Notes: a model not told the origin generated them from the sequence alone. A stretch of DNA of 64,000 bases from Blastocatellia bacterium (GCA_025055075.1 JANWYV010000015.1:1-64000); one strand, 5' to 3'. Counted from the first letter of the stretch, positions 8,332-16,763 are shown. Made by a program: numbers and translations.

Positions 8332-9420
8332 TCATCCCACGCGTTGTCTCAGAAGCAGCTCGAGCAATCGGAGCGCATCTTGAAAGTTGATCGCGCCATC
8401 TCCGTTCACATCGGCCATCGGTATGGGAGGGGTCTTCCCAGAGAGGATGCGAAGTAAGAGTTGGAGGTCTCGTTCATCGAGGCGTCCATCGCCGTTCACA
8501 TCTCCGGGCTGTCCGTGCGGTGCTGTCACAATGCGAAAGGGCTTACTGTCGGCGAGGGCGAAACCGACGTCGTTGAACGCAAGAACGGCCAAACGCGCCG
8601 ATTCGGTTTGGAGATCGGGGACGATCCACAACAGGCTGCGCGCTTCAGCGGGAAGTCCGCTGGCGATCGTCATCGGCAGCGCGCCTGCGCGCGGGAAGAA
8701 GAGCACGTCGAATGACGTCACGTTGGATGAGGCTTCCCAGTGGATGACGACGGGCTGTCCGGGACGAAATGTCTCGCCGCCGCGCGGGAAACGCAAGGTC
8801 GCTGTCGGATACGAAGGGGGGACGATGGTGGATTCCGCAGCGTAAATCCAATCGCCCAGCCGCGTGCCATCGCCATCGGCCGCATTCCCCGTCGCATAGA
8901 ACGTCACCGGACCAAGGTCCCGCTCCGGCGCGCGCCAAGCAACCACCCATTGCGCGCGATCTCGGTGTCCGGCGAACGTCCCTTCTCGCGTGTGTCCGAT
9001 GTATGGACGTCCGTTGGGTCCCTCCACACGTCGGGTATGAAGCGGATCGATGACGAGAAGCTCTCCGGCCGGTTCGGACGTATCGGCAGTAAGGGCCGTC
9101 AATTGGAAGCCCCATCGGCGCTGACCCGCGTGCTCGAGCTTCACCACAACGGTCACGACCTGTCCAAGCTCGTATCGAGGGGGATGCTCGATGACGAGTT
9201 CGCCCGGCCCGCGATTGGTTGCCTCGCCAAACGAATCGTGACATTCCGTGCACGTGCTTTCCCCCGGAGCTTGGGTGAATCCCGGCGGTGGGCCAGTCGA
9301 GAGACCAAAGGCCATAAGCCCCGTGGCGAGAAATCCGAACACCAGTCCCAACAGATATGTGACGAATGCCGGGAATCTTCGACAGCGAAATCCCCAGCTC
9401 TCGGACATGAAACGGCGCAT
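8332..9420 (-). CDS. Secreted CTECH-motif (Reeler-like) protein with C-terminal type I dockerin repeats
   Basis: 362 residues; the start is either the ATG at 9420 or an in-frame one at 9408. A membrane/signal segment (about 18-42) is followed by STCTECH, a single c-heme-like CxxCH, at the start of a beta-rich Reeler/choice-of-anchor-type domain (about 52-200). A second beta-sandwich region follows (about 205-300), then two calcium-binding dockerin repeats, DVNGDGRLDERDLQLLL and DVNGDGAINFQDALRLL, at the end. It is third in an operon after DUF1800 and DUF1501 genes. Dockerins normally bind cohesins; no cohesin is seen here, and in non-cellulosomal bacteria such modules often serve as generic surface anchors. 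Confidence 0.78.
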   Translation of the reverse strand: MRRFMSESWGFRCRRFPAFVTYLLGLVFGFLATGLMAFGLSTGPPPGFTQAPGESTCTECHDSFGEATNRGPGELVIEHPPRYELGQVVTVVVKLEHAGQRRWGFQLTALTADTSEPAGELLVIDPLHTRRVEGPNGRPYIGHTREGTFAGHRDRAQWVVAWRAPERDLGPVTFYATGNAADGDGTRLGDWIYAAESTIVPPSYPTATLRFPRGGETFRPGQPVVIHWEASSNVTSFDVLFFPRAGALPMTIASGLPAEARSLLWIVPDLQTESARLAVLAFNDVGFALADSKPFRIVTAPHGQPGDVNGDGRLDERDLQLLLRILSGKTPPIPMADVNGDGAINFQDALRLLELLLRQRVG

Positions 9421-9448
9421 GTCGCACGAAGCCGGAGGCTCCCCACAT

Positions 9449-10750
9449 CTAGAGGATATCGAGCAGCTCGAAGCCGCCGCCCAGGATCTCCCGCGAGTCT
9501 ACGAGGAACCACTTCTCCAGGATTGTCGCGTAGATCGAGCGGAAGTCGATCGCGCGGGCGGAGAACTTCGGATCGCTCAATCCGGGGTTCAAATCCTCCG
9601 GGCGCAGGCTCGGATGTTCGCCGACGATTCTTCCTTTGACGCGCGTCCCGATCAGGAACTGCGGGCCTACGGTCCCATGATCCGTGCCCTGATTTCCGTT
9701 CTCCGTGACCTTGCGACCGAACTCCGACCACGTCATGATGAGAACACGATCATCGAGCCCAAGGCGGACAAGGTCGGCATGGAACGTGGCCACAGCTTCC
9801 GAGAGTCGAGCCAGAAGAGTCGCATGCGTGTTCGCTTGGGATTGGTGCGTGTCGAATCCTCCGATGCTCACATAGAGGATACGCGTACCGAGCGTCGCCG
9901 CCAGAATCTGCGCCACTTGTCGTAAGGCCTGCGCTAAGGAATTCTGCGGGTTGTACGTGATGGCGGGATCGGACGTGTATCGCTGGATGCCCGATTGAAG
10001 CCTCTCAACGCTCTCGTAGGTGTCGAGCGCGACGAGTTGGATCTGCTTGCGGAGGACGTGATCCGAAGCGGTCTCTCGATTCAGAGCCAGAAAGGCGCGT
10101 ATCTTGTTTTGATGATCGCCCGGGGGCTGGGTGCGGAATTGATAATTGGCTACGCTGCCTACGGCTGGCACGAGCACATGCTCGGCATGAAGCGTGAGCG
10201 GAAGACGGGTCCCGGCCAGCGAGACGGCCAACAAGGGATTCTCCGCCGAAGGAGAGGTCACATCCAGGTATCTGCCGAGCCAGCCCGTGCGCTTGCGACC
10301 TTCTGGATCCCCCGTATGCCAAATATCCTGCGAGGCGAAATGCGAACGGTTCGGATTCGGATAGCCGACCGATTGAATGACGGCGACATAGCCGCGGTCA
10401 TACAGCTCCTTCAACGGTTGCATATTTCGGTGAAAGCCAAGGAGCGTCCCCGCAGCATCTGTTCCAATGGGCAGAGCGTTTGTCTCCGGGATGGCCAACG
10501 TCGGCCGATACTGCCGATAGAGCGAAGCCGCTGAGCCGCTCAACGGAATCACCGTGTTCAGGCCATCGTTACCGCCATCCAGTTGAATGACCACGAGGAT
10601 GCGATCCGCGGGACTGAGCGCTGCCGCCTGCGTGAGGACGCTCTCAGAGGCCGCACGCACATGGCGCCAAAAGGCCTGCTGACTGAGACCCACGCTCAGC
10701 GCCATCATTCCGCTCTTCTTGATGAACTCACGACGTGTGGTCTTACTCAT
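9449..10750 (-). CDS. DUF1501 protein with Tat signal
   Basis: 433 residues. The start region carries a twin-arginine-type leader (TTRREFIKKSG followed by a hydrophobic stretch), so it is exported folded. The body matches the DUF1501 family, related to the alkaline phosphatase/sulfatase fold: VIQLDGGNDGLNTVIP near 55, GGFDTH near 295, and EFGRKVTENGNQGTDHG near 345, which supply likely metal ligands. GGAGGCGCC precedes the ATG. It is co-transcribed 10 bases after a DUF1800 gene, the usual partner. The biochemical role of the pair is not established. Confidence 0.9.
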   Translation of the reverse strand: MSKTTRREFIKKSGMMALSVGLSQQAFWRHVRAASESVLTQAAALSPADRILVVIQLDGGNDGLNTVIPLSGSAASLYRQYRPTLAIPETNALPIGTDAAGTLLGFHRNMQPLKELYDRGYVAVIQSVGYPNPNRSHFASQDIWHTGDPEGRKRTGWLGRYLDVTSPSAENPLLAVSLAGTRLPLTLHAEHVLVPAVGSVANYQFRTQPPGDHQNKIRAFLALNRETASDHVLRKQIQLVALDTYESVERLQSGIQRYTSDPAITYNPQNSLAQALRQVAQILAATLGTRILYVSIGGFDTHQSQANTHATLLARLSEAVATFHADLVRLGLDDRVLIMTWSEFGRKVTENGNQGTDHGTVGPQFLIGTRVKGRIVGEHPSLRPEDLNPGLSDPKFSARAIDFRSIYATILEKWFLVDSREILGGGFELLDIL

Positions 10751-10760
10751 AGGCGCCTCC

Positions 10761-12311
10761 TCAGCTCAGTTGAAAGTCCGGGGCTGCGAGCATCAGGTGA
10801 ATCAGCCCGCGGATCTTCTGGCTCACGAGAGTGCTCTCGCTGGTATTCGGGATCGGCGCTTGCAAGTATCCGATGAGCGCTTCTCGCGCCTCGGCCGATG
10901 GGGGGATCTGCCACAACAGACGGGCGAGGAAATCCACGACTTCGCCATAGCGCCGCTGTTGCAGAGCTTCCTGTAGCCTCGCTTGGGTCATGAGCCGCGT
11001 CAGGTCTATGCCCCCTTGATTGACCTGAAGCGCGAGGATGTCATTGGCGAAATTGAAGCGCGCTAGGACCGACGTCGTCGAGATCCACGCCAAGCCCTCT
11101 CGCCAACCGCTCACATCCGGAGGGGCGAAAAGTTGCTGTCCCATCTGGACCATTCCATTCGATAGCAAGCGCATCACGGCAGAGGAAGAAGAAATGCCCT
11201 CAGGTCGGCTCGTCGCGCGGTCGAACGTGAGCAGGCGCACGAGGCTCACCACATATTCAGTTGGACTCTTGACGCGCGCGCGAAAGGCTCGTTCCGAATA
11301 GAAGGCCTCGGAGACGAGATTCCCCGGCGTGAAGATCGTCCGCAACATGTTGCGGATGTTGAAGGGTTCTCCTCCATGGGCCCCGTCGAAGACGTCAGCC
11401 AAGGCATTGATGATCTCCGGCTCCGGGTCCTCGTAGCCGAAGAATGTGAACAGCCGATAACCGAGAAACCGCCCGACGGCGCTCTGCTTCTGCCCAGGAT
11501 TCCGATGCCGCACGATGTTATCGAAGATGAAATCAGCGTTGTTGCCCCCGCGTTTGCCCAAATGCTCGTAGGGACCGAAATCATGCCGCGTCGGGTCGAA
11601 GGAGAAGACACGTGGGAAGGTGAAGTTCGCCGAGCGCGGTAACACGCGCCATCCCGTCAGCGCGCGCGAGGCTTGTCGAATGTCACGCTCCGTATAGTTG
11701 GGGACTTTCGCCACCACATCCTCAACGCCCATCGAGAACAATTCGTGCAATTCCCGCGCATAGTTCTCGTTGCTGCCGACCTCGTTGTTCTTCTTCACGT
11801 TGAATTGATTGTCGAGCCAATAGAGCATGGCCGGGTCTTTGGAGAGATACTCCAACATGCGGCGGAAATTTCCCACAGGGAACGGATTCCCCGGCGCCGG
11901 CCTCAGGAGCTGTCCCGTGTCGGGATCGAAATTGCCCCGAAAGTTTTCATTCTGGAGGTAAATCTGCTGCCAGAACTCCAGTCCCGCGACCGAAGTCGCA
12001 AACAGCCCGTGCCAGAAAAGCACCATCTTCTCCTGGAGCGGGCGCGGCGTCGTCGCCATCGCATGAAGCCACCACCGGGTCAGTCTGTTCAAGAAATCCC
12101 CGCGCATTCGATTGAAGGTGTCTTGAGACTGGTCTAAGGCGGCGAGGATCTCCGGATCAGGAGGCACGTCGGGAAATCGCTCGAAGTTCAAAAGGTCCTC
12201 GACCACCGCCTGGAGGCCGCGCGCGGTAGCAGCCTCTAACTCATCGGGATGGGCCGTGAAGCCGGCACGACGAAGAAGATGGGCGATCTTGTCGTACTCG
12301 TCAAGCGGCAT
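10761..12311 (-). CDS. DUF1800 protein
   Basis: 516 residues with the family landmarks: HLLRRAGFTAHPDEL near residue 11, the WWLHAMATTPRPLQEKMVLFWHGLFATS segment (about 85-112), ENYARELHELFSMG near 200, and AFYSERAFRARVKSPTEYVV near 338. It is the first gene of the DUF1800-DUF1501-dockerin operon and has a good GGAGGGAGCT ribosome site. No signal peptide is obvious at this start. The family is widespread in Acidobacteriota and Planctomycetota, always next to DUF1501, but has no firm function. Confidence 0.9.
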   Translation of the reverse strand: MPLDEYDKIAHLLRRAGFTAHPDELEAATARGLQAVVEDLLNFERFPDVPPDPEILAALDQSQDTFNRMRGDFLNRLTRWWLHAMATTPRPLQEKMVLFWHGLFATSVAGLEFWQQIYLQNENFRGNFDPDTGQLLRPAPGNPFPVGNFRRMLEYLSKDPAMLYWLDNQFNVKKNNEVGSNENYARELHELFSMGVEDVVAKVPNYTERDIRQASRALTGWRVLPRSANFTFPRVFSFDPTRHDFGPYEHLGKRGGNNADFIFDNIVRHRNPGQKQSAVGRFLGYRLFTFFGYEDPEPEIINALADVFDGAHGGEPFNIRNMLRTIFTPGNLVSEAFYSERAFRARVKSPTEYVVSLVRLLTFDRATSRPEGISSSSAVMRLLSNGMVQMGQQLFAPPDVSGWREGLAWISTTSVLARFNFANDILALQVNQGGIDLTRLMTQARLQEALQQRRYGEVVDFLARLLWQIPPSAEAREALIGYLQAPIPNTSESTLVSQKIRGLIHLMLAAPDFQLS

Positions 12312-12372
12312 AGCTCCCTCCTTGTTCTAACCTCACCACCATCCGTCCCGGAAAGACGGAGAACGCATCGAG

Positions 12373-12388
12373 AAAGTTTGAAAACTTT
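12373..12388. repeat. AT-rich inverted repeat between HU and DUF1800 genes
   Basis: AAAGTTT (12373-12379) and AAACTTT (12382-12388) are perfect inverted halves 2 bases apart. They lie after the HU stop and upstream of the DUF1800 start; it could be an operator or a weak terminator. Confidence 0.4.
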
Positions 12389-12417
12389 TCGACCAGCGAC
12401 CTCACAAGGTGCGAGCG

Positions 12418-12774
12418 TTACGCCGAAAGGGAGGCCTCGCCCGCTTCTGCTGAGTCTTCCTGCTCTTTTTGGCGCGCCTCGCCTGGTGCGCTCAAGATAG
12501 CCGTCTTCAAGGTCCTCGCGATACGGAACTTCAGTACCGCCCGTGCCGGAATCTCGATCGGTTCCCCCGTCTTCGGATGCCGTCCCGTTCGCGCTTTCCG
12601 TTGCGAGAGGACGAGCTTGCCAATTCCTGGGAGAGAGAAGATCCCGACCGTCTTCACTTGCTTGGCCGCTAACGTCTCCAATTCTTCCAAGATCCGACGA
12701 GCCGTCACTTTGCTCAGGCCGAACTTTTGAGCCAGATGTTCGGCCAACTCCATCTTCGTCAGTCCTCTTTTCAT
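12418..12774 (-). CDS. HU-family DNA-binding protein with C-terminal tail
   Basis: 118 residues from the ATG at 12774, which has a perfect AAGGAGG 5 bases upstream. The HU/IHF fold fills residues 1-95: helical dimerisation part (LTKMELAEHLAQKFGLSK), then the beta arms with the RTGRHPKTGEPIEIPAR segment that grips the DNA minor groove. A 20-residue Ala/Glu-rich acidic tail follows, which typical 90-residue HU proteins lack. The role is nucleoid packing and DNA bending. The 5' leader carries a strong hairpin that ends just before the ribosome site, which suggests post-transcriptional control. Confidence 0.92.
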   Translation of the reverse strand: MKRGLTKMELAEHLAQKFGLSKVTARRILEELETLAAKQVKTVGIFSLPGIGKLVLSQRKARTGRHPKTGEPIEIPARAVLKFRIARTLKTAILSAPGEARQKEQEDSAEAGEASLSA

Positions 12775-12786
12775 GTCGCCTCCTTG

Positions 12787-12822
12787 GGGGCTCCCGCAAG
12801 ATCCCCCTCTTGCGAAAGCCCC
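12787..12822 (-). promoter_or_regulatory. 5' leader hairpin directly upstream of the HU ribosome site
   Basis: Arms of 6 bp (GGGGCT/AGCCCC) and 7 bp (CGCAAGA/TCTTGCG) are separated by a symmetric 2x2 internal loop and closed by a 6-base loop. The base of the hairpin is one base from the AAGGAGG (complement 12779-12785). It lies between the predicted promoter and the start codon, so it is transcribed. There is no T-tract, so a translation or stability element fits better than a terminator. Confidence 0.6.
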
Positions 12823-12850
12823 GCTCCATCGAGAGTTTTTGACCGCGTGG

Positions 12851-12879
12851 ATTATACTCAGGAGGCGAAAAATCCCCAA
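12851..12879 (-). promoter_or_regulatory. Sigma-70 promoter of the HU gene
   Basis: Minus strand: TTGGGG (12874-12879), a 17-base spacer and a perfect TATAAT (12851-12856). Predicted transcription start is near 12844, giving a leader of about 70 bases. Confidence 0.6.
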
Positions 12880-12943
12880 GCTTTTTCCGCCAAAAAGGCC
12901 CTATTGTAGGGAGAGCCCTACTCCTCACAGAATGGAATTTGGA

Positions 12944-13321
12944 TCACTCCCCTTCGGCCCGTTCAGGCACGGGGTAGAATACCCATTCGTTGAGCGCGGG
13001 GCTCTTTCGCGGAGACGGGCCACTGGATTGGTGCGAAGACTCGCGTTGCCCCCCCTCTTCAATCGGTTTGGCCCGATTCGACAGCGGCTTGCCACTATAC
13101 AGGCCCTCGATCCCGAAACGGTTGAATTGCCGAATCCACATTCGAACGCGACTTTCATGTCGCCCGATCCGCCGCGCGATATCCGGCGCCGAAAGCCCAT
13201 CGGCCGAAAGCAATATGATTCGAGCCCGAATGTAATGGTCACGGGACGGGGGGTTCTTGATCCACTCTTCCAACGTCTTCCGCTCCTCAGGAAGCGGCTG
13301 TCTGGCAAAAGTCGGCGTCAT
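12944..13321 (-). CDS. Orphan helix-turn-helix protein related to the N-terminus of IS630-type transposases
   Basis: About 125 residues from the second of two tandem ATGs (13321; the first is at 13324), behind GAGGAGG. Residues about 8-75 resemble the homeodomain-like DNA-binding region of IS630/Tc1 transposases: PLPEERKTLEEW, RARIILLSADGLSAPDIARR, IGRHESRVRMWIRQFNRFG, GIEGLYSG. The DDE catalytic domain that should follow is absent; the last 50 residues are a polar tail. It is either a decayed transposase or a domesticated stand-alone repressor. In favour of the latter are an intact frame, a near-consensus promoter and tandem 10-base repeats in its leader. No terminal inverted repeats were found around it. 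Confidence 0.6.
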   Translation of the reverse strand: MTPTFARQPLPEERKTLEEWIKNPPSRDHYIRARIILLSADGLSAPDIARRIGRHESRVRMWIRQFNRFGIEGLYSGKPLSNRAKPIEEGGQRESSHQSSGPSPRKSPALNEWVFYPVPERAEGE

Positions 13322-13338
13322 CATCCACCTCCTCGATA

Positions 13339-13358
13339 TTTTATCGCGTTTTATCGCG
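13339..13358 (-). repeat. Two tandem 10-base repeats in the HTH gene leader
   Basis: TTTTATCGCG occurs twice head-to-tail (13339-13348, 13349-13358), downstream of the predicted start of transcription and about 20 bases before the HTH start codon. The position suits an operator for autoregulation. Confidence 0.5.
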
Positions 13359-13387
13359 CTTTGGTTTATTATTAAGCACAACGGCAT

Positions 13388-13415
13388 AGTATACTATCAT
13401 TGACTCAAAAGTCAA
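13388..13415 (-). promoter_or_regulatory. Near-consensus promoter of the HTH gene, overlapped by dyads
   Basis: Minus strand: TTGACT (13410-13415), a 16-base spacer and TATACT (13388-13393). The -10 lies within the 12-base palindrome ATAGTATACTAT (13386-13397) and the -35 is one arm of TTGACT-CAAA-AGTCAA (13400-13415). Confidence 0.62.
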
Positions 13416-13541
13416 GCGTTTAGTATTTACAGATGCCTTGATCATTGGTGTGAATTATGCTCGGGGATGAAGCTCAGGCCATGTTAGGGGACAGCTTGCA
13501 AGTGGCGAAGTCAGGCTTTTGGGGGTGCGTGCCGTAATGGG

Positions 13542-13570
13542 TTGACTTTCGATGAGGTTTCCTCTACGCT
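13542..13570 (+). promoter_or_regulatory. Promoter of the cold-shock gene
   Basis: TTGACT (13542-13547), a 17-base spacer and TACGCT (13565-13570). The implied leader is about 100 bases, as is common for cold-shock mRNAs. Confidence 0.5.
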
Positions 13571-13678
13571 CTTGGCCGTTGCTTCGCAAGGCTCAAAGCG
13601 CTGGCGTGAGGACAGAACCTCATGGTGGATGGTCGAGAGCCCGAGGAGCAATGGAAAATTTTGGGAAAGGAGTTGACA

Positions 13679-13885
13679 ATGCGAGAGACAGGACGCGTCA
13701 AATGGTTCAACAATAAGAAGGGGTACGGATTCATCGAGCGCCAGGAGGGCGGCGATGTCTTCGTCCACTATACAGCGATCAAAGCTGAGGGCTTTCGATC
13801 CCTCGAAGAGGGGGAGGTCGTGACCTTCGACATCGTGCGTGGGCCGAAGGGCCTACAAGCTGAGAACGTCGAGCGATTGAGGTAG
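13679..13885 (+). CDS. Cold-shock protein (CspA family)
   Basis: 68 residues, the standard length of a single cold-shock domain. RNP1 (KGYGFIE) and RNP2 (DVFVHY) are intact, as is the opening [11 protein letters not shown]. It binds single-stranded RNA and DNA and acts as an RNA chaperone. The ATG at 13679 is preceded by AAAGGAG at 8 bases. The gene stands alone between its own promoter and a hairpin terminator. Confidence 0.96.
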   Translation: MRETGRVKWFNNKKGYGFIERQEGGDVFVHYTAIKAEGFRSLEEGEVVTFDIVRGPKGLQAENVERLR

Positions 13886-13910
13886 CACTCGGGGGTACTC
13901 ACTATTTGGT

Positions 13911-13945
13911 CCTGGGCCCTTCTCTTGGGGCTCAGGGCCTTTTTC
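13911..13945 (+). terminator. Intrinsic terminator after the cold-shock gene
   Basis: GGCCCT (13915-13920) pairs with AGGGCC (13934-13939), with an alternative longer CCTGGGCCC/GGGCTCAGG pairing, followed by five T residues. Confidence 0.75.
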
Positions 13946-14030
13946 ATGGAGATGCGTCTCGTTCATCAGCCTTAGTTTTGACTGGGTTAAGAACTGTAAG
14001 CCTGGGCTTCGATTTCCACTCGCCTTTGCG

Positions 14031-14036
14031 TATAAT
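14031..14036 (+). promoter_or_regulatory. Perfect -10 box upstream of the M16 peptidase gene
   Basis: TATAAT lies 33 bases before the ATG at 14070. No convincing -35 is seen at 16-18 bases. Confidence 0.4.
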
Positions 14037-14069
14037 TTCCCTCTTTGACATTGCTGCAGGGAGGTACTG

Positions 14070-16763
14070 ATGAGGAGCCAACTGCCGGAAGGTATGGTTT
14101 TCGTAGCTGAGTCAGGAGGGATCGAGGAATATCGCATGGCCAATGGGATGAAGGTGCTCCTTTCGGAGCAGAGAGCGGCGCCAGTAGTTGCCTTCATGGT
14201 CCTCTATCACGTGGGGTCGCGGAACGAGGCCGTGGGACATACAGGAGCGACGCACCTTTTGGAGCATATGCTCTTCAAGGGGACGCCGACGTTCAACGCG
14301 CGGCGAGGGACGGCGATCGCGACCGTGTTGCACCGAATTGGCGCAGTCTTCAACGCGACGACGTGGTTCGATCGGACGAACTATTATGAGGCCGTCCCTC
14401 GCGAGCATTTGGAGTTGGTCATGCAGCTTGAGGCGGACCGCATGCGAAATGCGCTCATCTTGGATGAGGATCGGGAGCAGGAGCGGATCGTCGTGCGGAA
14501 CGAGTTGGAGCGCGGGGAGAACGATCCGCTCAACGTCTTGGAGATTCACACTTGGGCGACGGCTTTTCGCGAGCATCCGTATCATCATCCGACGATCGGG
14601 TGGCGAAGCGATGTGGAGAACGTTCCGACGGAGCGGTTGCGGGAGTTCTATCACACGTTCTACTGGCCAAATAATGCGACGGCGATCATCGTCGGGGACT
14701 TCGATCGGGAGAAGGTATTGCTCTGGCTCGAACGCTATTTCGGAGTGATTCCGCCTTCTCCACGTCCGATCCCCAAGGTTTACACGGTGGAACCTCCGCA
14801 AGAAGGGGAGCGTCGCTTCGTCATTCGGCGAGCGGGCGAAGTCGGCGCTTTGATGCTTGGCTATCATACGCCTGAGGCGACGCATCCCGACATTTATCCG
14901 CTGGCGGTGTTAGGGCGTCTTTTGACCGGAGGCGTGACGACGCGCCTTTATCAGCGGCTCGTGGATGGGGAACTGGCCATTAGTGTACGGGCATTTGTCG
15001 CGCATCTTCGGGACCCGGGGCTCTTCGAGATCACGGCCGTGCTTCGCCCAGGCGTCGAGCATGCGCGCGTCGAAGGAGCAATCCGCGATGAGATTGCGCG
15101 GCTCCAAGATGCCAAGGTGAGCGAGGCGGAACTGGAGCGGGCGAAGAACAAGATCGAGGCCGAGACTTTCTACGCGCGGGATGGCGCGCTGCAATTCGCG
15201 TTCGCGCTAGGAGAGGCGGAGGCGAGCGCCGATTGGCAATGGTTCATCACTTATGTCCCGAACGTGCGACGTGTCACGGTTGAGGACATCCAGCGCGTCG
15301 CCCAAACGTATCTCCATCAGGACAATCTCACGGTAGGATGGTTCGTCCCGAAGAACGCGATTGGAAGTGGACCAACCGCGAGCGCCGGTCAGCCGGGAAT
15401 GCTCTGGCTTCATCGTCCGGCGTTCTTCGCTCCAGAGGCGCCGGATGCGTCGGCTGGAGCCACAGAACCCCTCGTGGGGCAGTCCTTCGCCAAACGCACG
15501 CTCTCCTTCGCTCTCCCCAATGGTGTTCGAGGGCTTGTTCTAGAGAATCGTGCGAATCCGACGGTGGAGGTTCGAGCAGCGCTCTTCGCTGGTCGAGCCT
15601 TCGAGCCAGTCGAACAGCCGGAGCTGGCCGTTGTGACGGCCTCCATGCTGATGCGGGGGACTGAGCGACGGAGCAAGTTGGAGATCGCCGCTTGGCTGGA
15701 GGATGTGGGAGCGGAGATGCACATTGGGGCGAATCGCTTTCTGGCGACGGCGAGCGCGACTTCCCTCAGCCAAGATGTCGGACGTCTGCTGGAGACGTTG
15801 GCCGAAGTACTGCGGGAGCCGGTTTTTCCTGAAGAGGAGCTGATGAAGCTCAAGTCGCAAATGATCGGTCAAATTCGCCGGAGCCAAGAACACACGGGCG
15901 TGCGCGCTTTCGAGCGCTTTTCACAGCTCATCTACGATCGGTCGAGTCCGTTTTATGAACCTCCGGCATCCGAGCGCGTAGCGAGCATCGAAGCGATGAC
16001 CGTCGAGGATGTGCGGCGCTTTCATCGCGCGCATTACGGCCCGCGCCATTTGGTGCTCGTCGTCGTCGGTGATGTCGTGGCGACGGAGATCGTCGAGCGG
16101 ATTCGGCGACAGTTTGGCGACTGGTCTGCTGAACCGGCCGAAGACCCGCGCACGAGATGGGCTCGAATGCCACGCACTCCCTTACCCGAGGCCTCGCTTC
16201 GCGAAGTGATCTACATGCCGGATAAGGCGAACGTAGACGTTGTTCTCGGGCATGCAGGCCAGCTGCGACGAACCGATCCCGACTATGTGGCGGCGATCAT
16301 TGGCAATGCCGCCTTGGGCTATTCGACGCTCTCCTCTCGGCTAGGGGTGCGCGTCCGGGATCAGGAAGGGCTCACATACGGGATTATCTCGCGCTTTTTC
16401 GAACCGAGTTTCCTGGATGGCCCGTGGGCCGTGAGCGTGACGGTCAATCCGGCGAACGTCGAGCGCGCCATCGCCTCCACGATGGAGGTCCTCACTCGCT
16501 ATGTGGCCGAGGGGATCACCGCACAGGAGTTGGAGGATGAGAAATCGGCCTTCGTGGGGTCATTCCTCGTGGGATTAGGGACCAATGGGGGGATCGCCGC
16601 GCAGTTGCTTCTAGCCGAGGTTTTTGGCTTCGGGCCCGCATACCTGGATCATCTGCCTGAGCAGGTCCGAGCCCTCACGCGGGAGGAGGTGAATGCGGCG
16701 ATTCGCACCTATCTGCATCCGGAGCGGCTCATCACGGTGATCGCCGGGGAATATCGGCCGTGA
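14070..16763 (+). CDS. Two-unit M16 (pitrilysin-type) zinc metallopeptidase
   Basis: 897 residues formed by two M16 units in tandem. The first (about 15-435) has the inverted zinc motif HLLEH (His62, Glu65, His66) and the third ligand region around Glu145 (VVRNELERGEND). The second (about 460-890) keeps the fold but has no HxxEH, as in the inactive halves of pitrilysin-type enzymes; in many bacteria the two halves are separate genes. No signal peptide is seen with this start, which has a good GGGAGG site. It probably degrades peptides within its closed chamber. An ECF sigma gene follows 85 bases later, probably as a new transcription unit. Confidence 0.93.
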   Translation: MRSQLPEGMVFVAESGGIEEYRMANGMKVLLSEQRAAPVVAFMVLYHVGSRNEAVGHTGATHLLEHMLFKGTPTFNARRGTAIATVLHRIGAVFNATTWFDRTNYYEAVPREHLELVMQLEADRMRNALILDEDREQERIVVRNELERGENDPLNVLEIHTWATAFREHPYHHPTIGWRSDVENVPTERLREFYHTFYWPNNATAIIVGDFDREKVLLWLERYFGVIPPSPRPIPKVYTVEPPQEGERRFVIRRAGEVGALMLGYHTPEATHPDIYPLAVLGRLLTGGVTTRLYQRLVDGELAISVRAFVAHLRDPGLFEITAVLRPGVEHARVEGAIRDEIARLQDAKVSEAELERAKNKIEAETFYARDGALQFAFALGEAEASADWQWFITYVPNVRRVTVEDIQRVAQTYLHQDNLTVGWFVPKNAIGSGPTASAGQPGMLWLHRPAFFAPEAPDASAGATEPLVGQSFAKRTLSFALPNGVRGLVLENRANPTVEVRAALFAGRAFEPVEQPELAVVTASMLMRGTERRSKLEIAAWLEDVGAEMHIGANRFLATASATSLSQDVGRLLETLAEVLREPVFPEEELMKLKSQMIGQIRRSQEHTGVRAFERFSQLIYDRSSPFYEPPASERVASIEAMTVEDVRRFHRAHYGPRHLVLVVVGDVVATEIVERIRRQFGDWSAEPAEDPRTRWARMPRTPLPEASLREVIYMPDKANVDVVLGHAGQLRRTDPDYVAAIIGNAALGYSTLSSRLGVRVRDQEGLTYGIISRFFEPSFLDGPWAVSVTVNPANVERAIASTMEVLTRYVAEGITAQELEDEKSAFVGSFLVGLGTNGGIAAQLLLAEVFGFGPAYLDHLPEQVRALTREEVNAAIRTYLHPERLITVIAGEYRP

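Larger units (their letters stand above)
13322..13678. other. AT-richer intergenic region between the HTH gene and the cold-shock gene
   Basis: This 357-base stretch has no gene. It holds the leader and promoter of the HTH gene (to about 13415) and the promoter and roughly 100-base leader of the cold-shock gene (from 13542). Between 13427 and 13541 nothing convincing was found. Confidence 0.6.
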
